A DNA stretch of 35,570 nt from an uncultured Bacilli bacterium (GTDB lineage: Bacteria > Bacillota_I > Bacilli_A > RF39 > UBA660). The notes under the pieces were generated by a model that was not told the origin of the DNA, did no database searches, and worked only from the letters and a program-made list of their open reading frames with translations. Positions 16,892 through 23,408 of the stretch are shown one piece after another. The stretch is taken from NCBI GenBank assembly GCA_947625505.1, contig CANQON010000003.1, positions 1 to 35,570 on the forward strand, read 5' to 3'. Numbering within the stretch: the first letter of the stretch is position 1; each line of letters starts with the position of its first letter. The position numbers and the translations under genes are program-made.

Positions 16892-16941
16892 TTATTCCCA
16901 ATAAATTTATTTTATGAAAATATAAGAAATGGAGGTGTTTT

Positions 16942-17871
16942 ATGAAAGTGAGAAAGTCGATAACTTATAATGATATTTTAAAACTTTGGTTAAATAGTAA
17001 AACGGATATAAAAATACAATCCAAATTAAATTATGAAAGTCTGATTCTAAGGTATATAAAAGATTCTATTGGGATCTTATCCATTAATAAGATTAAAAAA
17101 GATGATATACAAAAATTTATGGATTCTTTTCAAAATAAAATAACAATATCAACGCAGAGAAAACTTATTTATATTATTAAAGCTAGTTTATCTTATGCCT
17201 ATCATAATCATTATTGTAATTATTTAGATTTGTCCGATATTAAACTTAAAGTAACAAAGAGACCAATTTTAGTATTATCTAGAGAAGAACAAAATACTTT
17301 AGAAATAACATTAAAAGAAAAAGTAAATATCCGTAAAATCTGTATCTTATTATGCTTATATACAGGCCTTAGAGTTGGTGAAGTTTGTGGTTTGAAATGG
17401 GAAGATATCAATTTTAGTAGTAAATTCCTTGTCATTAGAAGGACTATTATTAGAGTTAAGAATTCAGATTGCAGTAGTTCTAGAAAGACAATTTTAATGG
17501 AAAGTACTCCTAAGAGCGAAACTTCTAAACGAATGGTTCCTATACCTAACTTTATTATCGAATTACTAGGAAGATATAAACAAAAAGATAACTATTTTCT
17601 TCTATCTAGTAGTGAGAAATTGTATGATCCTAGATATTTAGAATCGTTTTATTCAAGGATATTAAAAAAATGTCATATTAAAAATAATAAGTTTCACACC
17701 TTGAGACATACTTTTGCGACTCGCTCAATTGAATCTAAAATGGATGTGAAGACATTAAGCGAACTTTTAGGACATTCTTCTATTGAAATAACATTAAAAC
17801 TATATGTACATCCTACTTATGAGATGAAAAGAACTTCTATTGAAAATTTAGTTGAATTTATGGCTATTTAA
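16942..17871 (+). CDS. Tyrosine recombinase (DNA invertase candidate)
   Basis: 309 residues. Start ATG 16942 follows GGAGG (16931-16935). A SAM-like core-binding domain covers about 6-95, the catalytic domain 105-300. Active-site residues visible: Arg144 in TGLRVGE, His252 and Arg255 in HTLRHTF, His278 in LLGHSS and the nucleophile Tyr288 in LKLYVH. All are present, so it should be active. The stop codon TAA (17869-17871) already lies in the right inverted repeat, so gene and repeat are fused into one unit. The large serine recombinase at the element end supplies integration; this gene would be redundant for that and more likely inverts its own segment. Confidence 0.9.
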   Translation: MKVRKSITYNDILKLWLNSKTDIKIQSKLNYESLILRYIKDSIGILSINKIKKDDIQKFMDSFQNKITISTQRKLIYIIKASLSYAYHNHYCNYLDLSDIKLKVTKRPILVLSREEQNTLEITLKEKVNIRKICILLCLYTGLRVGEVCGLKWEDINFSSKFLVIRRTIIRVKNSDCSSSRKTILMESTPKSETSKRMVPIPNFIIELLGRYKQKDNYFLLSSSEKLYDPRYLESFYSRILKKCHIKNNKFHTLRHTFATRSIESKMDVKTLSELLGHSSIEITLKLYVHPTYEMKRTSIENLVEFMAI

Positions 17872-17899
17872 TATCGAATAATTATGAGTTATACGATAA
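17870..17899. repeat. Inverted repeat IR-R of the recombinase switch
   Basis: Reverse complement of IR-L (28/30). It overlaps the recombinase stop codon at its left end and ends 23 nt before the next gene's start. Confidence 0.92.
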
Positions 17900-17922
17900 T
17901 TTTATAGGAAGGAGTAAGGATT

Positions 17923-18192
17923 ATGGCTAAAGAAAAGTACGAAAAAATGAAAATTTTTCTGGATAACAAAGATGTGATAAATAAACCAATAACTATTAAT
18001 GAAATAGAAAAATATTTAAAAATGAACTTACCTAAAAGTTACTACACTAAAAGTTATTGGAATAATAGTAATTATGGTATAGGGAAAATTTTATACGAAA
18101 AAGGATTAAGGGTAAAGTCAATTACAACAGTTATAGAGTTTGAAAAAATAAAAACTATAAATAATAAACAAAAAGTAATCGTAGAGAGATGA
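17923..18192 (+). CDS. DUF7662-like small protein next to the switch
   Basis: 89 residues, start ATG 17923 behind GAAGGAG. The text follows the DUF7662 pattern: Y-E-K-M-K-I-F-L, then I-T-I-N-E-I-E-K-Y-L...L-P-K-S-Y-Y-T-K-S-Y-W-N-N, then G-I-G-K-I-L-Y-E-K-G-L-R-V-K-S-I (compare L-P-x-S-A...W-W-x-N...aW..aGw.V..v). Function of the family is unknown; a nucleic-acid-binding role has been supposed. There is no promoter between IR-R and its ribosome site, so transcription must come out of the invertible segment. That makes it the natural target of the switch. It might also regulate the recombinase. Confidence 0.65.
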   Translation: MAKEKYEKMKIFLDNKDVINKPITINEIEKYLKMNLPKSYYTKSYWNNSNYGIGKILYEKGLRVKSITTVIEFEKIKTINNKQKVIVER

Positions 18193-18282
18193 GATTTATG
18201 AAAAACCTTTGATTTATATAGCTACAGAATATTTATAGATAATTTTAGAAAATAAAGTAAAAAAGTAAGGAGTTAACGAAAG

Positions 18283-19251
18283 ATGAAAAAGAAAATATTA
18301 AATATATTATTAATTGGTGTTTTGATTTTAGGTTTAACTGGTTGTGGCAAAAGTAAAAATTCTGATGTTGAAAATGAAACAAATAATATCGAAAATATGA
18401 TAAAAACTGCTGAAATTCTTAATTGGAATGAAGTATACCATATTGTGCAAGAAAATGGTGCAAAGGCCGAAGATTATGAAAATAAATTATATGTTTATAC
18501 TGGTGAAGTTTATTCAATTGAAGGAAATTATTGCCAATTAGAATTTACAAATCCAATATATGCATATCTTGATAAAGAAACATTAAAATCTTTAAATAAA
18601 GGTGATGTAATTACAGTAATTGGAACAATGGTAAATGTTAGAACTTTTCCTGAATTAAAGAATGCTATAAAATTGGATAATGAAACGATTAAAGAAAAAT
18701 TCATAATGGCTAAGACAAGCGAAGAGAGTTCGGGATTTGGACCAAATAGTACTTATAGTAATTACGAAATAGATGAAAATACTGGACTTGTTATTTCATA
18801 TAAACAATCTGGAGATAGTAATGGTACTCATAAGTTAACTTACGATGAAAACGGTAATTTAATTGAAGATTTATTTGAATATGCAATTGATTCTTATGGA
18901 AGTGATAAAAATATATATACTTATGATTTTAATAATAATGTTCTAACAGAAGATGTATATTCAATAGATGAAGGCAAGGAAACTAGAGAACAACATTGGG
19001 ACTATACTTACGAATTTGATAATAATAATAGAGTTACAAAAAAAACTGGTATAAATACTTTAGGCGATAATTATAAAATGGTTTATGAATATAACTATGA
19101 TGAGAATGGAAATGTAAGTGAAGAAACTCAAACCAGTTCTAGAAGTACTTACAAAATTAAATATACTTATGATGAATTTGGTAATGTTATTAAAAGAACT
19201 ACAGATGGAAGTACAACATCATATACTTATAGTATAATTGCAAAAAAATAG
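18283..19251 (+). CDS. Lipoprotein with OB-fold and YD-repeat-like C-terminus
   Basis: 322 residues with a lipoprotein signal (lipobox LTGC, Cys21), so it is anchored to the outer face of the membrane. Residues about 65-118 look like a tRNA_anti-like OB-fold (K-L-Y-V-Y-T-G-E-V...L-N-K-G-D-V-I-T-V-I-G-T). The C-terminal 150 residues contain Y-D-E-N-G-N-L and Y-D-E-F-G-N-V units typical of YD/RHS-type beta repeats. No enzymatic motif is seen. It is first in a block of four small surface genes running in the same direction and has AAGGAG before its start. Role unknown. Confidence 0.75.
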   Translation: MKKKILNILLIGVLILGLTGCGKSKNSDVENETNNIENMIKTAEILNWNEVYHIVQENGAKAEDYENKLYVYTGEVYSIEGNYCQLEFTNPIYAYLDKETLKSLNKGDVITVIGTMVNVRTFPELKNAIKLDNETIKEKFIMAKTSEESSGFGPNSTYSNYEIDENTGLVISYKQSGDSNGTHKLTYDENGNLIEDLFEYAIDSYGSDKNIYTYDFNNNVLTEDVYSIDEGKETREQHWDYTYEFDNNNRVTKKTGINTLGDNYKMVYEYNYDENGNVSEETQTSSRSTYKIKYTYDEFGNVIKRTTDGSTTSYTYSIIAKK

Positions 19252-19266
19252 AATGGAGAATTATAA

Positions 19267-19632
19267 ATGAATATTTTAGCATTTTTAAAAGATAAATTTT
19301 TAATTATCGTTGGTGTTGCTTGTATAGCATTAGGCATATATGCATGCGTAGTTGGAAATATATTAATGGATTCAGGACATAAAGCTACACATGAAAACTC
19401 TTCAGTTTATTATGATTTGACTTATAAAGCTATTCAAGATGGAACAATTAAAACGGCAAATAATGTATATGAATTAAACGTTCTTGTTGGGGATGTAAGT
19501 TGCTGTATTATGACTTTTATTGGAATAACTTTCATTGTAGTTGGAGTATTAGTATGCTTTTATTACATTTCTAATAATGGCATTAAACTGAATCATATCA
19601 ATCCAACCATATCCACTAAAATTAATAAATAG
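19267..19632 (+). CDS. Small two-helix membrane protein
   Basis: 121 residues, start ATG 19267, 15 nt after the preceding lipoprotein gene with GGAG before it. Two membrane helices (about 11-30 and 79-101) with a polar loop of about 45 residues between them. No signal peptide, lipobox or known domain. It probably belongs to the same operon as the lipoproteins around it. The 100 bases after it hold no gene. Confidence 0.6.
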   Translation: MNILAFLKDKFLIIVGVACIALGIYACVVGNILMDSGHKATHENSSVYYDLTYKAIQDGTIKTANNVYELNVLVGDVSCCIMTFIGITFIVVGVLVCFYYISNNGIKLNHINPTISTKINK

Positions 19633-19732
19633 GTGTGACGTGTATTGAAAAAAGCAAATGATTAATGTAGAAAAAATGGAAAACTTAGAACAAACATGAA
19701 AAGAAACATATAGAATTTAAGGAGTGTAAATT

Positions 19733-20152
19733 ATGAAAAAGAAAATATTAATAATTATATTATGTGGAATTTGTCTATTTGGAATAGTAGGATGCAAATC
19801 AAAAGTCAAATTAGAAGGAAGATATGAATGGCGACCATATAAAAATTTGAATGATGCTTATGCGTATTATGAATTTAGCAATGATGGTAAGTGTATATTT
19901 ACAATGCAACTTGGAAATCAATATCAAGTATTACCAATAAATTATAATTATACCATCAGTAAAATAGACAAAAATAATTATGAAATAACGCTAGTAACTA
20001 CTGAAAAAGATGAGACAGTAACTTTAAAATATAATGCTAATGACGATATTCTCGTAGACGAATATTTTAAAAATATTGAAACCTCTTTAGAAGAAACATC
20101 TAGACCAAGTGACAACGATGAATATGGTCAATTTGTAAAAATAAAGAAATAA
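19733..20152 (+). CDS. Small lipoprotein, beta-rich
   Basis: 139 residues, lipobox IVGC (Cys21), start behind AAGGAG. The mature part begins L-E-G-R-Y-E-W...Y-Y-E-F-S-N-D-G-K-C-I-F-T, alternating strand patterns like lipocalin-type or DUF5640-like small lipoproteins of Bacillota. This fold assignment is a guess from pattern. It shares the opening MKKKIL with the lipoproteins on both sides and lies 15 nt before the next one, so it is part of the same surface block. Confidence 0.65.
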   Translation: MKKKILIIILCGICLFGIVGCKSKVKLEGRYEWRPYKNLNDAYAYYEFSNDGKCIFTMQLGNQYQVLPINYNYTISKIDKNNYEITLVTTEKDETVTLKYNANDDILVDEYFKNIETSLEETSRPSDNDEYGQFVKIKK

Positions 20153-20167
20153 GATGAAGGTTTAGTT

Positions 20168-21169
20168 ATGAAAAAGAAAATACTAAAATTTCTGGTATTA
20201 TTTATTTCTATTTTAGTTGTAGGATGCTCAGGTGCAAAAGAACAAGAGAAAATAGAAGAAACACCAAAAGAGTCTTATGAATGGCAAGATATTAAAGACA
20301 ATGAAAATTATGATTGGACAGATTCATCTTCATCAAAAGTAACGGATATTTTTCTTTCAGCAGCACGATATGTTTCGAGAAATGTTTTTGAAGAAACTGA
20401 TGATACTAGTGAAGTATGGTGGGGTTCAAAAGTAAGCTCTATTTATAATGAAATGAAAAAAATAGAAAATGATAATCAGTTTGCAAAACAAGTGCTTAAT
20501 AAAATTGATGATTTGAAAATTGATGAGATGTCGACTCTAGAGGAAGATTTTTTAGATAGTTATATTAAATTAATTTTTTTCAATATAAATTATGAGTATG
20601 AAAATGAGTTAACTTTTGATAAAAATGCTTTTATAAGTATTAAAGATATTGGTAAGGCATCTGAAGTATATATAGAAAATTATGATGATGATTATAATGT
20701 ATTGAATGAAAAACACTATCGTCAGTTAATGATATATTATCCTAAATTGGATATGTGGGTATATTCTATGTCATCGAATATAGCAGATGATAAATATAGT
20801 GTTTATATAGAAAAAAAAGAAAATTTAGGCGTTTCAGAGTGCACTACTTGTAAAAAAATAAGCCCTGATATTATTAATGATATGACACAAAAAAAATTAA
20901 AATTCTTCAATTTTTTAATTGCTTATCGAGATGGAGTATATTATAAAGCGCTACAAAAATATATAGAGGAAGCCAAAAAGTACGAAGCTAGTCATAACCC
21001 ACCTATGATAGGTATGACTAAGGAACAGGTTCTTAGATCTTCTTGGGGAAGCCCTAATCACATTAACAAAGATACCTATTCATGGGGAACAAGAGAACAA
21101 TGGGTATACAATAAAAAAGGTTATGTTTATTTTGAAAATGGTATTGTAACAAGTATTAGCGAAAGATAA
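20168..21169 (+). CDS. Lipoprotein with SmpA/BamE-like C-terminal fold
   Basis: 333 residues, lipobox VVGC (Cys20). The body (30-270) is helical with an acidic start and a C-T-T-C pair. The last 52 residues (from Gly282) read G-M-T-K-E-Q-V-L...W-G-S-P...E-Q-W-V-Y...Y-V-Y-F-E-N-G-I-V-T-S-I, the small SmpA/BamE-type alpha-beta fold often found at the end of Gram-positive lipoproteins. It is the last gene before the palindrome cluster. Exported position and partner are not known; all three lipoproteins could be entry-exclusion or adhesion cargo, but nothing proves it. Confidence 0.7.
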   Translation: MKKKILKFLVLFISILVVGCSGAKEQEKIEETPKESYEWQDIKDNENYDWTDSSSSKVTDIFLSAARYVSRNVFEETDDTSEVWWGSKVSSIYNEMKKIENDNQFAKQVLNKIDDLKIDEMSTLEEDFLDSYIKLIFFNINYEYENELTFDKNAFISIKDIGKASEVYIENYDDDYNVLNEKHYRQLMIYYPKLDMWVYSMSSNIADDKYSVYIEKKENLGVSECTTCKKISPDIINDMTQKKLKFFNFLIAYRDGVYYKALQKYIEEAKKYEASHNPPMIGMTKEQVLRSSWGSPNHINKDTYSWGTREQWVYNKKGYVYFENGIVTSISER

Positions 21170-21190
21170 TTATATAACTAATGAATCTAA

Positions 21191-21263
21191 CTATTTTAGA
21201 CAAAATAGTAACCCACTACGCTATTGGCAAGCCAATAACAGTGGTCAAAGGGAAAATCCCTTT
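21191..21263. repeat. Cluster of palindromes, candidate oriT or structured RNA
   Basis: Three hairpins in 73 bases: CTATTTT/AAAATAG (21191-21197 with 21202-21208); CCACT/AGTGG (21213-21217, 21240-21244) enclosing TATTGGC/GCCAATA (21222-21228, 21231-21237); and AAAGGGA/TCCCTTT (21247-21253, 21257-21263). The region is richer in GC than its surroundings and has no open frame. Nested perfect inverted repeats are usual at transfer origins of mobilizable elements, and the element carries a relaxase. It is however 4.5 kb from the relaxase gene. The 21170-21493 gap holds this cluster and the two terminators below. Confidence 0.45.
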
Positions 21264-21278
21264 TGAAACCCTATTAAA

Positions 21279-21322
21279 GCAATAATATTACAAACTATCG
21301 TAAGTAAAGTTATTGCCTTTTT
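21279..21322 (+). terminator. Terminator-like hairpin after the lipoprotein block
   Basis: GCAATAA (21279-21285) pairs with TTATTGC (21310-21316) over a 24-nt loop, followed by CTTTTTATTT. Confidence 0.45.
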
Positions 21323-21346
21323 ATTTCAACAAGTTTAAATAAAAAG

Positions 21347-21399
21347 AAAAGATACGCACTATATTGGCTATTAAATTAAATCAATAATGCGTATCTTTT
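21347..21399. terminator. Bidirectional terminator between convergent transcription units
   Basis: Perfect 12-bp stem AAAAGATACGCA (21347-21358) and TGCGTATCTTTT (21388-21399); an inner TATTG/CAATA pair extends it. A and T runs on both sides suit termination from either strand, between the rightward lipoproteins and the leftward XRE gene. Confidence 0.75.
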
Positions 21400-21493
21400 A
21401 TATGAAAATAATCTTAATGCCTAATCTTGCGAAAAGACAAAAAGATTATTTTTTTTGACAAAATTATGGATGAATAAAATGCCTTTCGCCATT

Positions 21494-22042
21494 TTATCCT
21501 TTTGGAAATAATCCTTTATCAAATGATGGATATTTTGATTTATCGAATTTTTCTAAATTTGGTCTGATCATAGGAATCAATTCTTTTAATCTATCTAGTA
21601 TTTCATCATTTGAAATGTCTTTCTTTTCTGTCTTAGCTAATTCTAATTTATCAATTAAATCAGCAATACCACCTTTAATAGCAAAGTCTACTTTTCTTCT
21701 GTTTTCTATTTCTTCTAGAACATCAAAATAAAAGTTTTCATAACTTTCTATTTGCTTTTGATAATCAGTAGTAGATCTTCTATTTGAAAAATCTTGTCCC
21801 CAATTGATATCTATATCGTCATAGCCTGCAAGTTTCATTAGATCTACCATACTTAAGTTTAATGTTTCGGCAATTCCTTTTAAATATAGAACATTGGGTT
21901 TTAATCTTTTTCCAGCTTCTATTCTTGATACTTCTGCACAGTCCATATTTGCTTGCCTTGCTAATTCTCTTTGTGAGATACCAACTTTTTCTCTTGCTTC
22001 ACTTATTACTTTACCTAATTCAGTAGTATTTTTCTTTAACAT
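21494..22042 (-). CDS. XRE-family repressor of the element
   Basis: 182 residues from the ATG at 22042-22040, with AAAGAGG just before it; a longer frame up to 22105 has no ribosome site. Residues about 4-62 form a helix-turn-helix of the HTH_3 type (LGKVISEAREKVGISQRELA, then EVSRIEAGKR). The C-terminal part is helical, with no protease (ImmA or LexA-like) motif. It is divergent from the winged-helix and recombinase genes, with three dyads between, so it likely represses that side and itself, as repressors of such elements do. Confidence 0.85.
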   Translation of the reverse strand: MLKKNTTELGKVISEAREKVGISQRELARQANMDCAEVSRIEAGKRLKPNVLYLKGIAETLNLSMVDLMKLAGYDDIDINWGQDFSNRRSTTDYQKQIESYENFYFDVLEEIENRRKVDFAIKGGIADLIDKLELAKTEKKDISNDEILDRLKELIPMIRPNLEKFDKSKYPSFDKGLFPKG

Positions 22043-22058
22043 GTTATGCACCTCTTTC

Positions 22059-22178
22059 TCATTTGATGAAACAAGTATAACATAATTTGATGTAAAAATC
22101 AACAAAATTGTAATTATAGTGTTGACAAACTCAAAATATAATGCTAGACTAATAGCAGTTTTGATGTAAAACTCATCA
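22059..22178. promoter_or_regulatory. Divergent promoter and operator region of the XRE repressor
   Basis: Rightward promoter TTGACA (22122-22127), 17-bp spacer, TAGACT (22145-22150). Leftward -10 TATAAT on the minus strand at 22118-22113. Three related dyads with TGATG/CATCA half-sites: 22059-22069 (TCATTTGATGA), 22088-22101 (TGATGTAAAAATCA) and 22162-22178 (TGATGTAAAACTCATCA). Their spread on both sides of the promoters fits repressor operators. Confidence 0.65.
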
Positions 22179-22205
22179 GAAAAATAGAAAGGAGGAATGC
22201 TATGA

Positions 22206-22463
22206 ATGATGATGAAGCACCTAGAAATATCGCAAAAGATTTGGAAAGATAAAAGGATTCCAAAAGAAACAAAATTGATATACTCATATATTTATACCAA
22301 AGGATTTGATAAAATTCTCACAGATATAAATGTTGGAGAGATACAAAAAGTAGTGAACATTAAAAATGTTGGATTGAGAAGAAGTCTTAAATTATTAGAA
22401 GAACTAAAATATCTAATATATAAGGAATACGATAATGGGATGTACATCATAACACTTAACTAA
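22206..22463 (+). CDS. Small winged-helix/HTH protein
   Basis: 85 residues if started at ATG 22206; ATGs follow at 22209 and 22212. Another ATG at 22202, better spaced from GGAGG (22191-22195), opens a different frame of only 16 codons (stop 22250-22252), so initiation may be shared. The protein has a helix-turn-helix (I-P-K-E-T-K-L-I-Y-S-Y-I-Y...L-R-R-S-L-K-L-L-E-E-L-K-Y-L-I-Y-K-E), a winged-helix form like replication initiator or MarR-type domains. It is the first gene right of the XRE operators and probably repressed by it. Confidence 0.7.
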   Translation: MMMKHLEISQKIWKDKRIPKETKLIYSYIYTKGFDKILTDINVGEIQKVVNIKNVGLRRSLKLLEELKYLIYKEYDNGMYIITLN

Positions 22464-22548
22464 TTTGCTAAAAGCGTTAGTAAAGAGGGCTCGGTAAGAT
22501 ATTAGGCTTATATTAGAACCTATCTTATAGAAATATAAGATGAATACA

Positions 22549-22614
22549 AGTTTGAACTATAACATATTTCAAAGAACTAAAATTAATAAAAATATATATG
22601 TTATAGCTCAAACT
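22549..22614. repeat. Long inverted repeat before a winged-helix gene
   Basis: 19-nt arms at 22549-22567 and 22596-22614 (AGTTTGAACTATAACATAT and its mirror) with one difference and a 28-nt AT-rich loop. A smaller stem (TAAGATA/TATCTTA region, about 22495-22530) precedes it. It lies 38 nt before the next gene. Could be a regulator-binding site, an origin-like structure or a leader RNA. Confidence 0.6.
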
Positions 22615-22652
22615 ATGACGATTGGAAACTATATTTATATGGATGGGATTAT

Positions 22653-23141
22653 ATGGCTTTCATAAGGTATTTTATTGCTGTACCAAGAATAATATTAAGT
22701 GACCAAACTTGTTCCCAAACAGATAAGTTAGTTTATGGAGTGATTAACTCATTATCAAATAATAAGGAGTATTGCTACGCTAGTAATAGTTACTTTGCTA
22801 ATATATTAGATGTGAAAGAAAAAACAATATCTAATTCTATTAATAATTTAAAAAGGAAAAAATATATAGTAGTTATTAATGTTTTTGGAAGACGAAGAAT
22901 CTATTTAAATCAATCGATTGTCAGTCAAGAAAATTCTAAGGTGTTAGAAAAAAATGAGAATACAAGTATAGAAAAAAATTACCAATATAAAAGAAAAGAA
23001 TATACAAGAAAATGTTATAAGAAAAATAAAAGATTAGTTCCATATTGGTTAGAACATCCAGAAGTGTGTAAGGAAGATCCTGCAACTCCTGAAGAACAGG
23101 CTTATATGGAAAAATTATTAAGTGGATTTAAGGAGGATTGA
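22653..23141 (+). CDS. Winged-helix protein (replication-initiator-A-like)
   Basis: 162 residues, start ATG 22653 with GGATGGG before it. Residues about 10-85 are a winged helix: V-P-R-I-I-L-S...K-L-V-Y-G-V-I-N-S-L...Y-C-Y-A-S-N-S-Y-F-A...T-I-S-N-S-I-N-N-L-K-R-K-K-Y-I. The rest is basic, ending in an acidic tail with P-Y-W-L-E-H-P-E and EEQAYMEKLL. Such proteins are found in serine-recombinase elements near the integrase; a role in replication of the excised circle or in regulation is possible. The second module of this window has a similar protein on the minus strand (28713-28982). Confidence 0.7.
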   Translation: MAFIRYFIAVPRIILSDQTCSQTDKLVYGVINSLSNNKEYCYASNSYFANILDVKEKTISNSINNLKRKKYIVVINVFGRRRIYLNQSIVSQENSKVLEKNENTSIEKNYQYKRKEYTRKCYKKNKRLVPYWLEHPEVCKEDPATPEEQAYMEKLLSGFKED

Positions 23142-23197
23142 TATATGAATAAAATAGGAGGACATTCTTTATAGAAAAGAAAATGGGGGTAGATAAA

Positions 23198-23341
23198 ATG
23201 GAGGTAAATTATAATGTAGTATATGTAGTAAAAAATGATCAAACAATTGAAGAAAATGAATTAAAAGACATTATAGCAAAAAAGTTATTACGAGTTATTT
23301 TAGCAGAAGAAGAATTAAGCGTAGCTTTAAATAATTCGTGA
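23198..23341 (+). CDS. Small conserved-position protein before the serine recombinase
   Basis: 47 residues from ATG 23198 (GGGGG ribosome site at 23185-23189); ATG 23183 would give 52. It reads M-E-V-N-Y-N-V-V-Y-V-V-K-N and then a helix ELKDIIAKKLLRVILAEEEL. No known domain. The second recombinase module has a protein of like size and pattern (KEIFKEIIIKYLIKQI) in the same place at 28054-28167, which supports that both are real genes. The 60 bases on each side carry only ribosome and hairpin signals. Confidence 0.55.
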   Translation: MEVNYNVVYVVKNDQTIEENELKDIIAKKLLRVILAEEELSVALNNS

Positions 23342-23375
23342 TATGTTATATAATGCACATATAGATTTAAGTTTG

Positions 23376-23405
23376 CTACAACTAATCAGAATTGAGGTGT
23401 TGTAG
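23376..23405 (+). promoter_or_regulatory. Hairpin over the recombinase ribosome site
   Basis: CTACAAC (23376-23382) pairs with GTTGTAG (23399-23405), enclosing the ribosome site GAGGTG (23394-23399) just before ATG 23409. It may limit recombinase translation. A TATAAT at 23349-23354 could be the -10 of a local promoter. Confidence 0.45.
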
Positions 23406-23408
23406 TAA

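Larger units (their letters stand above)
16807..17899. mobile_element. Probable invertible DNA segment carrying its own recombinase
   Basis: A 1.03-kb segment (16837-17869) lies between two 30-bp inverted repeats and contains just the tyrosine recombinase gene and its promoter region. Inversion would reverse the recombinase and swap which end of the segment faces the 17923 gene. Self-contained recombinase-between-inverted-repeats units are typical of phase-variation switches. The region 16733-16806 before it holds only a weak hairpin (16775-16795). Confidence 0.75.
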
